Positions 7,206 to 19,246 of a DNA stretch of 64,000 nucleotides are shown here, one piece after another (position 1 is the first letter of the stretch; every line of letters starts with the position of its first letter). The notes beneath the pieces are model-generated. The model made no database searches. It saw only the letters and a list, made by a program, of their open reading frames with translations, and was not told the DNA's origin. Made by a program: the position numbers and the translations under genes. This DNA comes from Mesorhizobium qingshengii (GTDB lineage Bacteria > Pseudomonadota > Alphaproteobacteria > Rhizobiales > Rhizobiaceae), in contig NZ_JAPFQA010000004.1 of NCBI RefSeq assembly GCF_027563465.1, positions 124,001 to 188,000 of the forward strand, written 5' to 3'.

Positions 7206-8087
7206 TCACGCACTCCTCTGCGCGGTTTTGTCCTCATGTACCGGAGGGTCGGTGCGGTACCAGCCGGTTATGATGGAGCGCAGTTCGTTGATCGGGCCGG
7301 CGGCGAGGATCATCAGCATGTGAATGACGAAGAAGGCGACCAGCAGTAGCATGACGGTGAAATGGATGGTGCGTGCGGTTTGTCTGCCACCGAGCAGATC
7401 GTTGAGGAACGGCAGCACCGAATTCATGCTTGGCGACATGGCCAGGCCGGTGACGATCATCAGCGGCAACAGCACGAACAGCACGCCGCCATAGGCCATC
7501 TTCTGCAGCGTGTTGTATTCGCGCGTGTGGTGGAATCTGAGCTTCGCATGGTCGACGATGTCGCGCGGCAACCGCTTGAGATCATCAAGGCGCGGGGCGA
7601 GGTCGCGGCGCAAATGGCCGTTGACCAGGCTGGCGACCAGCCAGACGAGCAAGGTCGTGGTCAGTATCCAGGCAAAGAAGAAATGCACGACACGCGCGGT
7701 GCCGAGATCGTAGTAGGACGGGATTGTCGCCCAGGACGGAAAGCCGCGCGCTGTCTCGTTGCCTGCCGGACCCGACCAGCCGAGCACCCCGGTGGTGTCG
7801 AAGCGCTTGCCAAAGACCTCGGTGTAGCCGCGCGGCCCGGCGTCGGTATTCTCGGCACCGATGGCGAATACGGTATTGTTGTACTCGAAGCCCGACTGCT
7901 TGCCGATATAGAGCTGCGGGCGGGCGTTGAAGATCTGCAGGCCGGAAAGCAGCATGAAGAACAGTGAGATGGCCCAGAGCCAATGCGTCAGCCGCGTCCA
8001 GCGCGATTGCCGGTAGATCAGCGTTTTGTCGCTCGAAGCGGGAGCGCCCGGTCCGGCGGTGGATTGGCTTCTGGCAACGGATTGCAT
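7206..8087 (-). CDS. cytochrome b561-family membrane protein, partner of the molybdoenzyme
   Basis: This 293-residue di-haem cytochrome b has four predicted membrane helices. Candidate haem ligands are His35 (RLTHWLW), the His in ARVVHFFFAW, and His in RTIHFTVM and FFVIHMLMI. A long loop of about 60 residues between helices 1 and 2 (YIGKQSGFEYNN onward, Gly-rich) probably faces the periplasm. The gene lies just before the molybdopterin oxidoreductase, which suggests it passes electrons between quinone and that enzyme. It is larger than MsrQ and of a different family, so this is not a standard MsrPQ pair. The start is the only N-terminal ATG. Confidence 0.85.
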   Translation of the reverse strand: MQSVARSQSTAGPGAPASSDKTLIYRQSRWTRLTHWLWAISLFFMLLSGLQIFNARPQLYIGKQSGFEYNNTVFAIGAENTDAGPRGYTEVFGKRFDTTGVLGWSGPAGNETARGFPSWATIPSYYDLGTARVVHFFFAWILTTTLLVWLVASLVNGHLRRDLAPRLDDLKRLPRDIVDHAKLRFHHTREYNTLQKMAYGGVLFVLLPLMIVTGLAMSPSMNSVLPFLNDLLGGRQTARTIHFTVMLLLVAFFVIHMLMILAAGPINELRSIITGWYRTDPPVHEDKTAQRSA

Positions 8088-8185
8088 CTTTGTCTCGTCT
8101 CCCGGCCTCGCGGCGTGGCCCGCGCGTTCATTGTCCTCCTGATACGCAGCGATCCAAACCGATGTTTCATCCGATCACGGATTTA

Positions 8186-8866
8186 TTACGAGTTGCCGAG
8201 ACTGACGGCGAGGTTGACGACGGCAGCGACGATGACCGTGTTGAAGAAGAACGACAGGATCGAATGGACAAGGACGACGCGGCGCATATGCGAGGTCGTC
8301 AGGGCGGTGTCGGCGGTCTGCGCGGTCATGCCGATGACCGTCGCGAAATAAAGGAAATCCCAACCCTCAGGCCGTTTGCCGCCGGGAAAATCGAGGCCAC
8401 CGACCGGGATCTTCTTCTTGGTTTCGGTATCGATCGCATCGCCATCCATCCAGTAGACATGGGCATAGTGGAGCGCTGCCATGGCATGGATGGTGAACCA
8501 GCCGAGCGGGATCGACAACAGCGCAAAGCTGAGTTCGACGGGGTCGCGGCCCTTGTGATTGATCAGCTGGAACAGCAGGACGGTGGCAACGGCGACAACG
8601 CCAAGCGTGACGGCAAAGATGCCGAGAACCGGGAGGTCGATCTCACGCGCATTCTTGCTCAGATAGCGGCCGGTGAGCCGCGGCATCTGGGCAATGACAA
8701 ACACGATAAAGGCGGCGAAGAACACATTGGCGCCGATCGAAATCGAATAGGCAAGCGGCACGCCTGAGATGAGCGCGATCACGAATGCCGGTATGCCGAC
8801 GCAGGCAGACATCGCGAACTGCATGTGCCGGTGCACTGGCGTCTTGATCGGCGTATCGGTCGTCAT
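8186..8866 (-). CDS. DUF1345 integral membrane protein
   Basis: This 226-residue protein has five or so hydrophobic segments and the DUF1345 signatures: a central FTIHAMAALHYAHVYW segment, and LDFPGG then FLYFATVIGMTAQTADTA near the C-terminus. No biochemical role is established for the family. The start is 3 bp after the stop of the YaiI-family gene, so the two are co-transcribed. The next gene (cytochrome b) follows after 98 bp on the same strand and may share the transcript. Confidence 0.88.
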   Translation of the reverse strand: MTTDTPIKTPVHRHMQFAMSACVGIPAFVIALISGVPLAYSISIGANVFFAAFIVFVIAQMPRLTGRYLSKNAREIDLPVLGIFAVTLGVVAVATVLLFQLINHKGRDPVELSFALLSIPLGWFTIHAMAALHYAHVYWMDGDAIDTETKKKIPVGGLDFPGGKRPEGWDFLYFATVIGMTAQTADTALTTSHMRRVVLVHSILSFFFNTVIVAAVVNLAVSLGNS

Positions 8867-8869
8867 GGC

Positions 8870-9340
8870 TCAGCCCGGTGTGGCGGATTTGAGCGCCCGC
8901 CGCAAGATGCGGTCGAGTTCGCCAAGGAACCGCGAGCGGTCCTGCGGCGCGAAGCTGGCATTGTAGCCCTTGCTTTCGCCCGTCTCGCGCAGATGCTGCT
9001 TGAGGTCGCGCATTGCCACCGCCATGCCGATGGTTTCCGGGGTGAAGGGGCGCCCGGTGGGTCCGAGCACATGCGCGCCGAGCGCCACCGCACGGGCGGC
9101 AAGCGGAATGTCGGCTGTCACCACGATGTCGTTGGCGCGCGCATTGTCGACGATCCAGTCGTCGGCGGCGTCCGCGCCTTTTGAGACGACGACATTGCGG
9201 ATCATCGGATCGCGCGATGGTCGCAAGCCGCCATTGGAGACGTAGGTGACGACAACGCCATGGCGTTCGGCGACCTTCTCGACCTCGGCCTTGACCGGGC
9301 AGGCATCGGCATCGACGAGGATCTGGGGGCTGGAAGTCAC
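8870..9340 (-). CDS. yaiI: YaiI/YqxD family protein (DUF188)
   Basis: A 156-residue cytosolic protein matching UPF0178/DUF188. It has the N-terminal ILVDADACPVK signature, a PIN-like nuclease-fold start, and the conserved DDWIVDNA, VTADIPLA and GRPFTPETIG segments. Its function is not settled experimentally. The ATG overlaps the TGA of the upstream membrane protein (ATGA, 9337-9340), which shows translational coupling. The downstream DUF1345 gene starts 3 bp after it. Length is normal for the family. Confidence 0.9.
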   Translation of the reverse strand: MTSSPQILVDADACPVKAEVEKVAERHGVVVTYVSNGGLRPSRDPMIRNVVVSKGADAADDWIVDNARANDIVVTADIPLAARAVALGAHVLGPTGRPFTPETIGMAVAMRDLKQHLRETGESKGYNASFAPQDRSRFLGELDRILRRALKSATPG

Positions 9341-10110
9341 TGGGCGGGCACAAGTCCAAGAAGCAGCTGCGTTACGATCGGGTCACGATCCACTAACCCT
9401 TTTGGCTTGCGATCGGAAGTCACCGCAACCAACCTCGGCGTGTTCAGTTCTTGCATCCTTTGCAAGGCGGCCACGTTGCTGGCCGTTTCGGGAATTGACT
9501 GATCAGAAAAGCCGTAGAGCGAGCGAACCGGCGCCGGGTCGGTCCCGTGTATGGCATCGATGAATGGTTTTGCGTCGAACAGTGGTACAGGCGACTGTTC
9601 GTAGTCGTCCTTGTCGGTCAGTTGCGAGAGGATCATATCCGCCCTGGCCGACGCGATGTAAGCCCCTCCGGAATCAGTTATTATAATCAACACGTTGGGG
9701 TCGTAGTGAATGAGAACCGAGATGTACTTTGCTATGATGTCCGCCTTGTAGTAGTCGCCTCTGCCCAACTGTAGCGACAAGGCTATCGGTTGACCGAGAC
9801 CAAGGTTGCTGACGATGCGCTTGAGGTCGTCCAGTCCGCCTTTTCCGTAAAGATCGCCGGAGACTTTAATGTGTCCCACCGGGACGATTGTCTTTTCCGC
9901 TTCTTGCTTGAATTTCGCGCTCCAGCCGCCGGGGCCTGCCAATTCGCTGATTTTTCCCGAGCCGATCCCATAAGCAAGCAATGGAGTGATCATCAGCGCG
10001 ATCAGCGTCGTGCTGTCGCCAAACGAAAATCGTTTGATGCTGTAGGCGAGGCCTGTTCCTATGACCAGAACGCCGGCGGCAAAGAGGATCGGCAGCATCG
10101 TCTCCCCCAA
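9337..10110 (-). CDS. membrane-anchored hypothetical protein with CBS-like C-terminus
   Basis: This 257-residue protein has two hydrophobic segments in the first 55 residues (LPILFAAGVLVIGTGLAY and TTLIALMITPLLAYGIG). A soluble domain of alternating strands and helices follows. The end (ALQRMQELNTPRLVAVTSD, then PKGLVDRDPIVTQLL) resembles half of a CBS pair, in which such motifs bind adenosyl ligands. The middle GGAYIASARADMI segment gives no clear family. It heads the run to yaiI and DUF1345, overlapping yaiI by 4 bp. Codon use appears slightly more AT-rich than its neighbours. The start could also be Met5. I do not recognise an orthologue. Confidence 0.65.
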   Translation of the reverse strand: MGETMLPILFAAGVLVIGTGLAYSIKRFSFGDSTTLIALMITPLLAYGIGSGKISELAGPGGWSAKFKQEAEKTIVPVGHIKVSGDLYGKGGLDDLKRIVSNLGLGQPIALSLQLGRGDYYKADIIAKYISVLIHYDPNVLIIITDSGGAYIASARADMILSQLTDKDDYEQSPVPLFDAKPFIDAIHGTDPAPVRSLYGFSDQSIPETASNVAALQRMQELNTPRLVAVTSDRKPKGLVDRDPIVTQLLLGLVPAQ

Positions 10111-10192
10111 CTGCTTTGAAGCATGTCCGGGGAATTCATATCACATCTTGTCTTGTCGGTCCGTTCGCCTATGGACCATTCGGCGAAGTTGG

Positions 10193-10230
10193 AAAAAACC
10201 GAGGCGGGCGGGTGCAACCGCACCCGCCCG
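10193..10230 (-). terminator. rho-independent terminator after gfa
   Basis: The 11-bp stem CGGGCGGGTGC (10205-10215) pairs exactly with GCACCCGCCCG (10220-10230) around the loop AACC. On the minus strand the stem is followed 6 nt later by six T (10198-10193). It begins 6 bases past the gfa stop codon. Confidence 0.85.
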
Positions 10231-10236
10231 TCAGTT

Positions 10237-10806
10237 TCATGCCGGTAGCGCGCCGGACTTCTTGGCCGTCCAGGTGGCCATGTAGTCCATCAGGCCGGGG
10301 TTGAGGCAGTCATAGGGCTCGAGCCCAATCTTCTTCAGCTGTGCACGAATACCGTCCATGCGTTTCGGATCGACGCCGGATTCGATGATCGACGACACGA
10401 AGGCGGCAAAGCCCGGCGGCGACCAGCCGTCTTCTTCGAAACGCTCCGGGTGCAGGAAGGTCAACCCCTTGAATGGATGGTCGCGCTCGACCGGTCCATG
10501 CATATGGACGCCGCAGCCGGTGCAGGCATGACGCTGGATCAGCGCGCTGGCGTCGACCACTTTCAGCTTGTCGCCGTTCTCGGTGACGGTGACGTCGCCC
10601 GTGCCGGCCACGGCAACGACCGAGAAGATCGCGCCTTCGGGCTTCCAGCACTTGGTGCAGCCGCAGGCATGATTGTGGGCGATCTGACCCTTGACCTTCA
10701 CCTTCACCGGCTTGCTGGTGCAAGCGCAGACCAGCGTGCCGCCGGCAAAGCTGGCGCTTTCCTTGGGCAGGCCATTGTCGATTTTCGGATGCAGTTTCTC
10801 CGCCAT
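10237..10806 (-). CDS. gfa: S-(hydroxymethyl)glutathione synthase (glutathione-dependent formaldehyde-activating enzyme)
   Basis: This 189-residue protein promotes condensation of formaldehyde with glutathione, the step before FrmA. The GFA zinc ligands are visible: Cys27/Cys29 in VCACTS, the Cys48-Cys50-Cys53 cluster in HACGCTKC, and the [13 protein letters not shown] block near residue 92. The ATG at 10806 has GGGAGGAGAA just upstream; an in-frame ATG at 10833 is less well placed. It lies 67 bp after frmA on the same strand and ends in a strong terminator, so frmA-gfa is a two-gene formaldehyde detoxification operon. Confidence 0.93.
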   Translation of the reverse strand: MAEKLHPKIDNGLPKESASFAGGTLVCACTSKPVKVKVKGQIAHNHACGCTKCWKPEGAIFSVVAVAGTGDVTVTENGDKLKVVDASALIQRHACTGCGVHMHGPVERDHPFKGLTFLHPERFEEDGWSPPGFAAFVSSIIESGVDPKRMDGIRAQLKKIGLEPYDCLNPGLMDYMATWTAKKSGALPA

Positions 10807-10873
10807 TCTTTTCTCCTCCCAGTTTTGAACCACAGAGGTCGCAGGCCGGTTGGTCGGCGGCTTGTGGTCTTCC

Positions 10874-12001
<1,128 letters not shown>

Positions 12002-12144
12002 AAGACAATTCCTCCCAAGGCGATTTTACGCTCAAGCTTTCAGGTTTTGGCGACGCGATCAACTGGAAGCTGGGGCCGAAACTGGGCCACAGCTGCGAAT
12101 TGGAATCGCAAATCGATTGAAAGGCAGTGATTTGCATGGTCGGC

Positions 12145-12172
12145 TTGACCCTGCAAGCACAGGCCATAAAAG
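12145..12172 (+). promoter_or_regulatory. sigma-70 type promoter of pccA
   Basis: The -35 TTGACC (12145-12150) and -10 TAAAAG (12167-12172) are separated by 16 bp. They lie about 30 bp before the pccA start codon. This is the best promoter match in the 198-bp divergent gap. Confidence 0.5.
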
Positions 12173-12199
12173 GAACAGCCGACCGAGGGATGCTTCCGC

Positions 12200-14212
<2,013 letters not shown>

Positions 14213-14504
14213 GAGATTGTCTGGAAACCCTGCTCTGGCGGCCATCTGATGGCGTTTTCTGCGCTTCCCCGTTCTACTGCGTCGCAGTAGAACTGAGCTC
14301 ACGGACCCAAATGTCCGCTGCGCTCCGGTTCTCGAAACCACCACCATGACTCGCCAGATCGAATTTCGAAACACTTTCTGAGACGAACTGCGGGGCGGGG
14401 CTCGGCAAGTCTGTGGTCAGAGGTCGTTTGCGCTGGACTGGCATCGCCCGGTCCCGGACAATACATCTCCATCGACTCAAGTCCTTCAGGCAGTACGAAA
14501 AACC
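14213..14504. other. intergenic region before dnaE with a 21-bp palindrome
   Basis: This 292-bp gap has no convincing gene. It holds the palindrome at 14272-14292, followed by about 100 bp that could be a repeat element remnant and the presumed dnaE leader. No strong promoter was identified. Confidence 0.5.
14272..14292. repeat. perfect 10+10 palindrome
   Basis: TTCTACTGCG (14272-14281) and CGCAGTAGAA (14283-14292) are exact inverse complements around one central T. It lies 60 bp after the pccA stop and could be a pccA 3' hairpin or an operator. No T-tract follows. Confidence 0.5.
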
Positions 14505-17500
14505 ATGGCGGATGACAGACTTCCACGCGATCCCCTGAAGCGCGAAGCCGCGATAGCGGCCGCGCGGCCAGAAGCGCCGGCGCGGCCCTTCATCCATCTG
14601 CGCGTGCATTCGGCCTATTCGCTGCTGGAAGGCGCCTTGCAGATTGGCAAGGTGGTGGCTCACGCGGTCAAGGACGAGGCCCCGGCGATTGCCGTCACCG
14701 ACACCAACAATCTGTTCGGCGCGCTGGAGTTCGCGCAGAAGGCGGTGAAGGACGGTATCCAGCCGATCATCGGCTGCCAGGTCGCGCTCGCCTTTTCCGG
14801 CGAGAACAGCGACGGACAGCGCGACCGCAGACGGCAAGGTCCGGAGATGCGTCCGGTGGTCCTGATCGCCGCGACCGAGGCCGGCTATTCCAATCTGGTC
14901 AGGCTGGTCAGCCGGGTTTATCTCGAAACACCGCCCGGCGAGGCGGTGCACCTGACCACTGAAATGATGGAAGGCCATTGTGACGGGCTCATCTGCCTCA
15001 GCGGCGGGCCGCGCGGGCCGATCGGAATTGCGCTCAAGGAAGATCGCCGCGATCTTGCCGAGGCACGGCTTTTGACCCTCAAGACGATGTTCGGCGATCG
15101 GCTCTATGTCGAACTGGATCGGGTTTCGGGTTACGATCGAGTGATCGAGAAATCCTCGGTCGATCTCGCGTATGCCCACGAATTGCCGCTTGTCGCCACC
15201 AACGAGGCGTTTTTCTCGGCGCGCGACGATTACGAGGCGCATGACGCGCTGATCGCCATCGCCGAGGGCTCGGTCGTCGCCGCCGACAATCGCCGCCGGC
15301 TGTCGCCGGACAATTTCCTGCGCAGCCAGGCCGATATGGCCAGGCTGTTCGCCGACCTGCCGGAGGCGGTCGACAACACGGTCGAGATCGCGCTGCGCTG
15401 TTCCTATTATCCGAAGAACCGCAATCCGATCCTGCCGCGCTTTACCGGCGGTGATGTCGCCGATGCCGATGCCGCGGTGAAAGCGGAAGCCGACGAACTG
15501 GCCCGCCAAGCGCATGAAGGGCTGGAAGCACGGCTCGCCGCGCATGGTCCCACCCCGGGTTATACGATCGAGCAGTATCGCGAGAGGCTGAATTTCGAGC
15601 TCGGCATCATCGAGAAGATGAAATTCCCCGGCTACTTCCTGATCGTTGCCGACTTCATCAAATGGGCCAAGGCGCAAGGTATCCCGGTCGGGCCCGGCCG
15701 CGGTTCGGGTGCGGGGTCGCTGGTCGCCTATTCGACGACCATCACCGATATCGATCCGCTGCGCTTCTCCCTGCTGTTCGAACGTTTTCTCAATCCGGAC
15801 CGCGTGTCGATGCCCGACTTCGACATCGACTTCTGCCAGGATCGCCGCGAGGAAGTAATCCGCTACGTCCAGCAGAAGTATGGTCGCGACCAGGTTGGTC
15901 AGATCATCACCTTTGGTACGCTGCAGGCCCGCGCGGTGCTGCGCGACGTCGGCCGTGTGCTGCAGATGCCCTATGGCCAGGTCGACAAGCTCTCCAAGAT
16001 GGTGCCGCAGAACCCGGCCAATCCGGTCAAGCTCGCCGACGCCATCGCCAACGAGCCGCGCTTCGCCGAAGAGGCCGAGAAGGAGCCGATCGTCCAGACG
16101 CTGCTCGACATGGCGCAGAAGCTCGAAGGGCTCTATCGCCACGCTTCGACACACGCCGCCGGCATCGTCATCGGCGACAGGCCGCTGTCGGAGCTGGTGC
16201 CGATGTACCGAGATCCGCGCTCGGACATGCCTGTCACCCAGTTCAACATGAAATATGTCGAGCAGGCCGGGCTGGTGAAGTTCGACTTCCTCGGCCTGAA
16301 GACGCTGACCGTGCTGGAGACGGCGGTGAAACTGATCCGCCGCCGCGGCATCGAGATCGACCTGGCGACGATACCGCTCGACGACCCCGAAACCTACGCC
16401 ATGCTGTCGCGCGGCGAGGTGGTCGGCGTGTTCCAGGTGGAAAGCGCCGGCATGCGCAAGGCGCTGATCGGCATGCGGCCCGACTGCATCGAGGACATCA
16501 TCGCGCTGGTGGCGTTGTACCGTCCGGGCCCGATGGAGAACATCCCGACCTACAACGCCAGAAAGCATGGCGAGGAGGAGATGGCGTCGATCCATCCCAA
16601 GATCGACCATCTGGTCAAGGAGACGCAAGGCGTCATCGTCTACCAGGAACAGGTGATGCAGATCGCGCAGGAACTGTCCGGCTATTCGCTCGGCGAAGCC
16701 GACCTTCTGCGCCGCGCCATGGGCAAGAAGATCCGCGCCGAGATGGACAAGCAGCGCGAGCGCTTCGTCACCGGCGCGGTGGAGCGTGGTGTCGGCAAGC
16801 CGCAAGCCGACTTCATTTTCGACCTGCTGGCCAAGTTCGCCGACTATGGTTTCAACAAGTCGCACGCCGCCGCCTACGCGGTGGTCTCGTACCAGACCGC
16901 CTACCTCAAGGCGCACTATCCGGTCGAGTTCCTGGCGGCGTCGATGACGCTCGACATGGGCAACACGGACAAGCTCGCCGACTTTCGCCAGGACGCGCTG
17001 CGCCTCGGCATCGAGGTTCTGGCACCGTCGGTGATGACGAGCTTCCGCGCTTTCGAGGTGGGCGAGAACCGCATCTACTATTCGCTGGCGGCACTCAAGG
17101 GCGTCGGCGACGCGGCGGTCGAGCACATTGTTGCCCAGCGTGGCGAAAAACCGTTCAAGAACCTTGCCGATTTCTGCGAGCGGGTCGATCCCAAGATCGT
17201 TGGCAAGCGTGTCTTCGAAAGCCTGATCATGGCCGGCGCGCTCGACTGCTTCGGCCACGACCGCGCTTCCATGATGGCAGGCGTCGAGCGCATGATGGGG
17301 CTGGCATCGCTGGCGCAACAGAACGCGGTGTCCGGCCAGCATGACATCTTTGGCGCCTCGCTCGGCGCCCAGTCGCAGGCGCTCAATCTGCCGGCGACGG
17401 ACCCGTGGCTCGCCGCCGACCGGCTGCACCGCGAATTCCAGGTGGTCGGCTTCTACCTCTCCGCCCACCCGCTCGACGAGTACAAGGCGGCGCTGCAGAA

Positions 17501-18032
17501 GATGCGGGTGCAGAACTGGGCGGAATTCTCGGCCGCCGTCAAGCGGGGCGCCGCCGCCGGGCGTCTGGCCGGCACCGTCACCACCAAGCAGGAGCGCAAG
17601 ACGCGCACGGGCAATAAGATGGGCGTCGTGGCCTTTTCGGATACGTCGGGCCAGTATGAAGCCGTGCTGTTTTCGGAAGGGTTGGCGCAATATCGCGACC
17701 TGCTCGAGCCCGGCCGCTCCGTCGTCATCACCGTTTCGGCCGAAGACAGGCCGGAAGGCGTCAACCTGCGCATCCAGACCGTGCAGTCGCTGGAGGATGA
17801 GGCAAGCCGTATCCAGAAGGCGTTGCGCATTTTCGTGCGCAGCGCGGCGCCGATCAACACGCTGGCTGGCCAGCTTGCCGTCAGGGGCGAGGGCCAGGTG
17901 AGCTTCGTGCTGATCAAGGAAGAAGGCGAGGGGGAAATCGAGATCGAACTGCCGAACCGCTACCGGATTTCGCCGCAGATCGCCTCGGCGATGCGCGCGG
18001 TGCCTGGCGTGGTCGAAGTGGAGCTGGTGTGA
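14505..18032 (+). CDS. dnaE: DNA polymerase III alpha subunit
   Basis: The 1175-residue replicative polymerase subunit. The N-terminal PHP domain begins at FIHLRVHSAYSLLEGAL (about 29-45). The catalytic palm has PDFDIDFCQDRREEV near 437 and GPGRGSGAGSLVAY shortly before. Helix-hairpin-helix and OB-fold domains follow (about 880-1090), and the end holds the tau-binding region. Length is typical for DnaE1 rather than the shorter, damage-inducible DnaE2. It is monocistronic here: a 292-bp gap precedes it and the next gene is convergent. Confidence 0.97.
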   Translation: MADDRLPRDPLKREAAIAAARPEAPARPFIHLRVHSAYSLLEGALQIGKVVAHAVKDEAPAIAVTDTNNLFGALEFAQKAVKDGIQPIIGCQVALAFSGENSDGQRDRRRQGPEMRPVVLIAATEAGYSNLVRLVSRVYLETPPGEAVHLTTEMMEGHCDGLICLSGGPRGPIGIALKEDRRDLAEARLLTLKTMFGDRLYVELDRVSGYDRVIEKSSVDLAYAHELPLVATNEAFFSARDDYEAHDALIAIAEGSVVAADNRRRLSPDNFLRSQADMARLFADLPEAVDNTVEIALRCSYYPKNRNPILPRFTGGDVADADAAVKAEADELARQAHEGLEARLAAHGPTPGYTIEQYRERLNFELGIIEKMKFPGYFLIVADFIKWAKAQGIPVGPGRGSGAGSLVAYSTTITDIDPLRFSLLFERFLNPDRVSMPDFDIDFCQDRREEVIRYVQQKYGRDQVGQIITFGTLQARAVLRDVGRVLQMPYGQVDKLSKMVPQNPANPVKLADAIANEPRFAEEAEKEPIVQTLLDMAQKLEGLYRHASTHAAGIVIGDRPLSELVPMYRDPRSDMPVTQFNMKYVEQAGLVKFDFLGLKTLTVLETAVKLIRRRGIEIDLATIPLDDPETYAMLSRGEVVGVFQVESAGMRKALIGMRPDCIEDIIALVALYRPGPMENIPTYNARKHGEEEMASIHPKIDHLVKETQGVIVYQEQVMQIAQELSGYSLGEADLLRRAMGKKIRAEMDKQRERFVTGAVERGVGKPQADFIFDLLAKFADYGFNKSHAAAYAVVSYQTAYLKAHYPVEFLAASMTLDMGNTDKLADFRQDALRLGIEVLAPSVMTSFRAFEVGENRIYYSLAALKGVGDAAVEHIVAQRGEKPFKNLADFCERVDPKIVGKRVFESLIMAGALDCFGHDRASMMAGVERMMGLASLAQQNAVSGQHDIFGASLGAQSQALNLPATDPWLAADRLHREFQVVGFYLSAHPLDEYKAALQKMRVQNWAEFSAAVKRGAAAGRLAGTVTTKQERKTRTGNKMGVVAFSDTSGQYEAVLFSEGLAQYRDLLEPGRSVVITVSAEDRPEGVNLRIQTVQSLEDEASRIQKALRIFVRSAAPINTLAGQLAVRGEGQVSFVLIKEEGEGEIEIELPNRYRISPQIASAMRAVPGVVEVELV

Positions 18033-18190
18033 TCACCACTCTTTCCGGCAAGCGGAAGTTCGCCGGGCGGCTCTTGCCGCACTCGCCATGCAGCGCGGGT
18101 CGCAACGGCATGGCCTGACGCGGTACCCCTGCAAGGCCTGCTGGGCATGTTCTCGACATACCCGACGAAGGCATCTGACCAGCAGCAAGG

Positions 18191-19072
18191 CTAAGACGCT
18201 GCTACTTCCGCTGGTTTTGCCGACTTCCGCTGCAGATTGAGCAGGTTGCCCATCAGGATCAGCAATGCGCCGGCGGCGGTGAAGGCGTCGATGCGCTCCT
18301 GATAGAGCAGCCAGCCGATCAGCGCCGACAACGGCACGCGCAGGAAATCCATCGGCGAAATGACGGTGGCGTCGGCATAGCCAAGCGCGCGGGCCATGCA
18401 GAAATGGGACGACATGCCGCTGAAGGCGATCAGCAGGATCCATGGCCACAGCTCCGGTGGCGGGTTGCGCCACGCATAGAGCGCCGGCACGAGGCCGACC
18501 ACCGACTGGATGATCAGCATCCAGAAGATGATGCGCACGACGCTATCCGTCCGCGTCAGCGATTTGACCATGACCACCGAGATGCCGAAGCAGACCGCGG
18601 CGCCGAGCACGACGAGATGTCCCGGATCGACCGAACCGGCACCGGGGCGAACGATGATCACCACGCCGATCAGCCCCAGCACGATCGCCGCAAGCTTCGG
18701 GCGGGAGAGCCGTTCCCCAAGGAAGCCGACCGCCAGGAGGGCCGTCCAGATCGGCGTCGTGAACTCGATCGAGATCAGCACGGCCAGCGGGATCAGCGTC
18801 AGGGCGTAAAGCCAGGCCGCCTGGCCGGTATAGTGGATGACGTTGCGGGCGATATGGGCGACGGGGCGCTGCGTGCGCATTGCCGCGAAGCCGCCGCTCA
18901 TCATCACCAGCGGCAGAAGGATGAAGAAGCCGATCACCGAGCGCAGTTCCAATACCTGGAAGACGTTGAGCTCGGCCGTCGTGGCGCGGCCGGCGACCGA
19001 CATCGCCAGGAACGAGGCAATCGACAGCGCCATCCAGAACGCGGCCTTGGGGAGGGAGGGGGTGGGTGCCAT
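18191..19072 (-). CDS. EamA/DMT family transporter
   Basis: This 293-residue inner membrane protein has ten predicted helices arranged as two EamA repeats. The first repeat is about 10-140 (AFWMALSIASFLAMSV onward) and the second about 150-285 (VVLGAAVCFGISVVMVKSL onward). The family exports metabolites such as amino acids or nucleosides; the substrate cannot be deduced. The ATG at 19072 is chosen because it directly precedes the first helix; the frame remains open upstream without another hydrophobic or conserved stretch. The gene is convergent with dnaE and divergent from the exported protein at 19247. Confidence 0.85.
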   Translation of the reverse strand: MAPTPSLPKAAFWMALSIASFLAMSVAGRATTAELNVFQVLELRSVIGFFILLPLVMMSGGFAAMRTQRPVAHIARNVIHYTGQAAWLYALTLIPLAVLISIEFTTPIWTALLAVGFLGERLSRPKLAAIVLGLIGVVIIVRPGAGSVDPGHLVVLGAAVCFGISVVMVKSLTRTDSVVRIIFWMLIIQSVVGLVPALYAWRNPPPELWPWILLIAFSGMSSHFCMARALGYADATVISPMDFLRVPLSALIGWLLYQERIDAFTAAGALLILMGNLLNLQRKSAKPAEVAAS

Positions 19073-19246
19073 GCCCGCTATGTCGCAGGCCGGAGCTCCT
19101 GCCGCAATCGCTAGCCGCTGCATTCTTCTGGGCCAGCCAGCGTTGCGAAACACCCATGTTGCCGACGGAACCTGATACGGCAAGGGGCGTTGAGTCCCAA
19201 TATTCGCCCGTGCTTTGCGGAACAACGCCGACAAGGAGAGCTTTCC

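Noticed and set aside
14274..17690. Very long minus-strand open frame (over 1100 codons) opposite dnaE
   Set aside because: Its translation is Arg/His/Asp-rich low-complexity with no family motif, and it is the complement of a certain dnaE gene. High GC codon bias keeps the antisense frame open.
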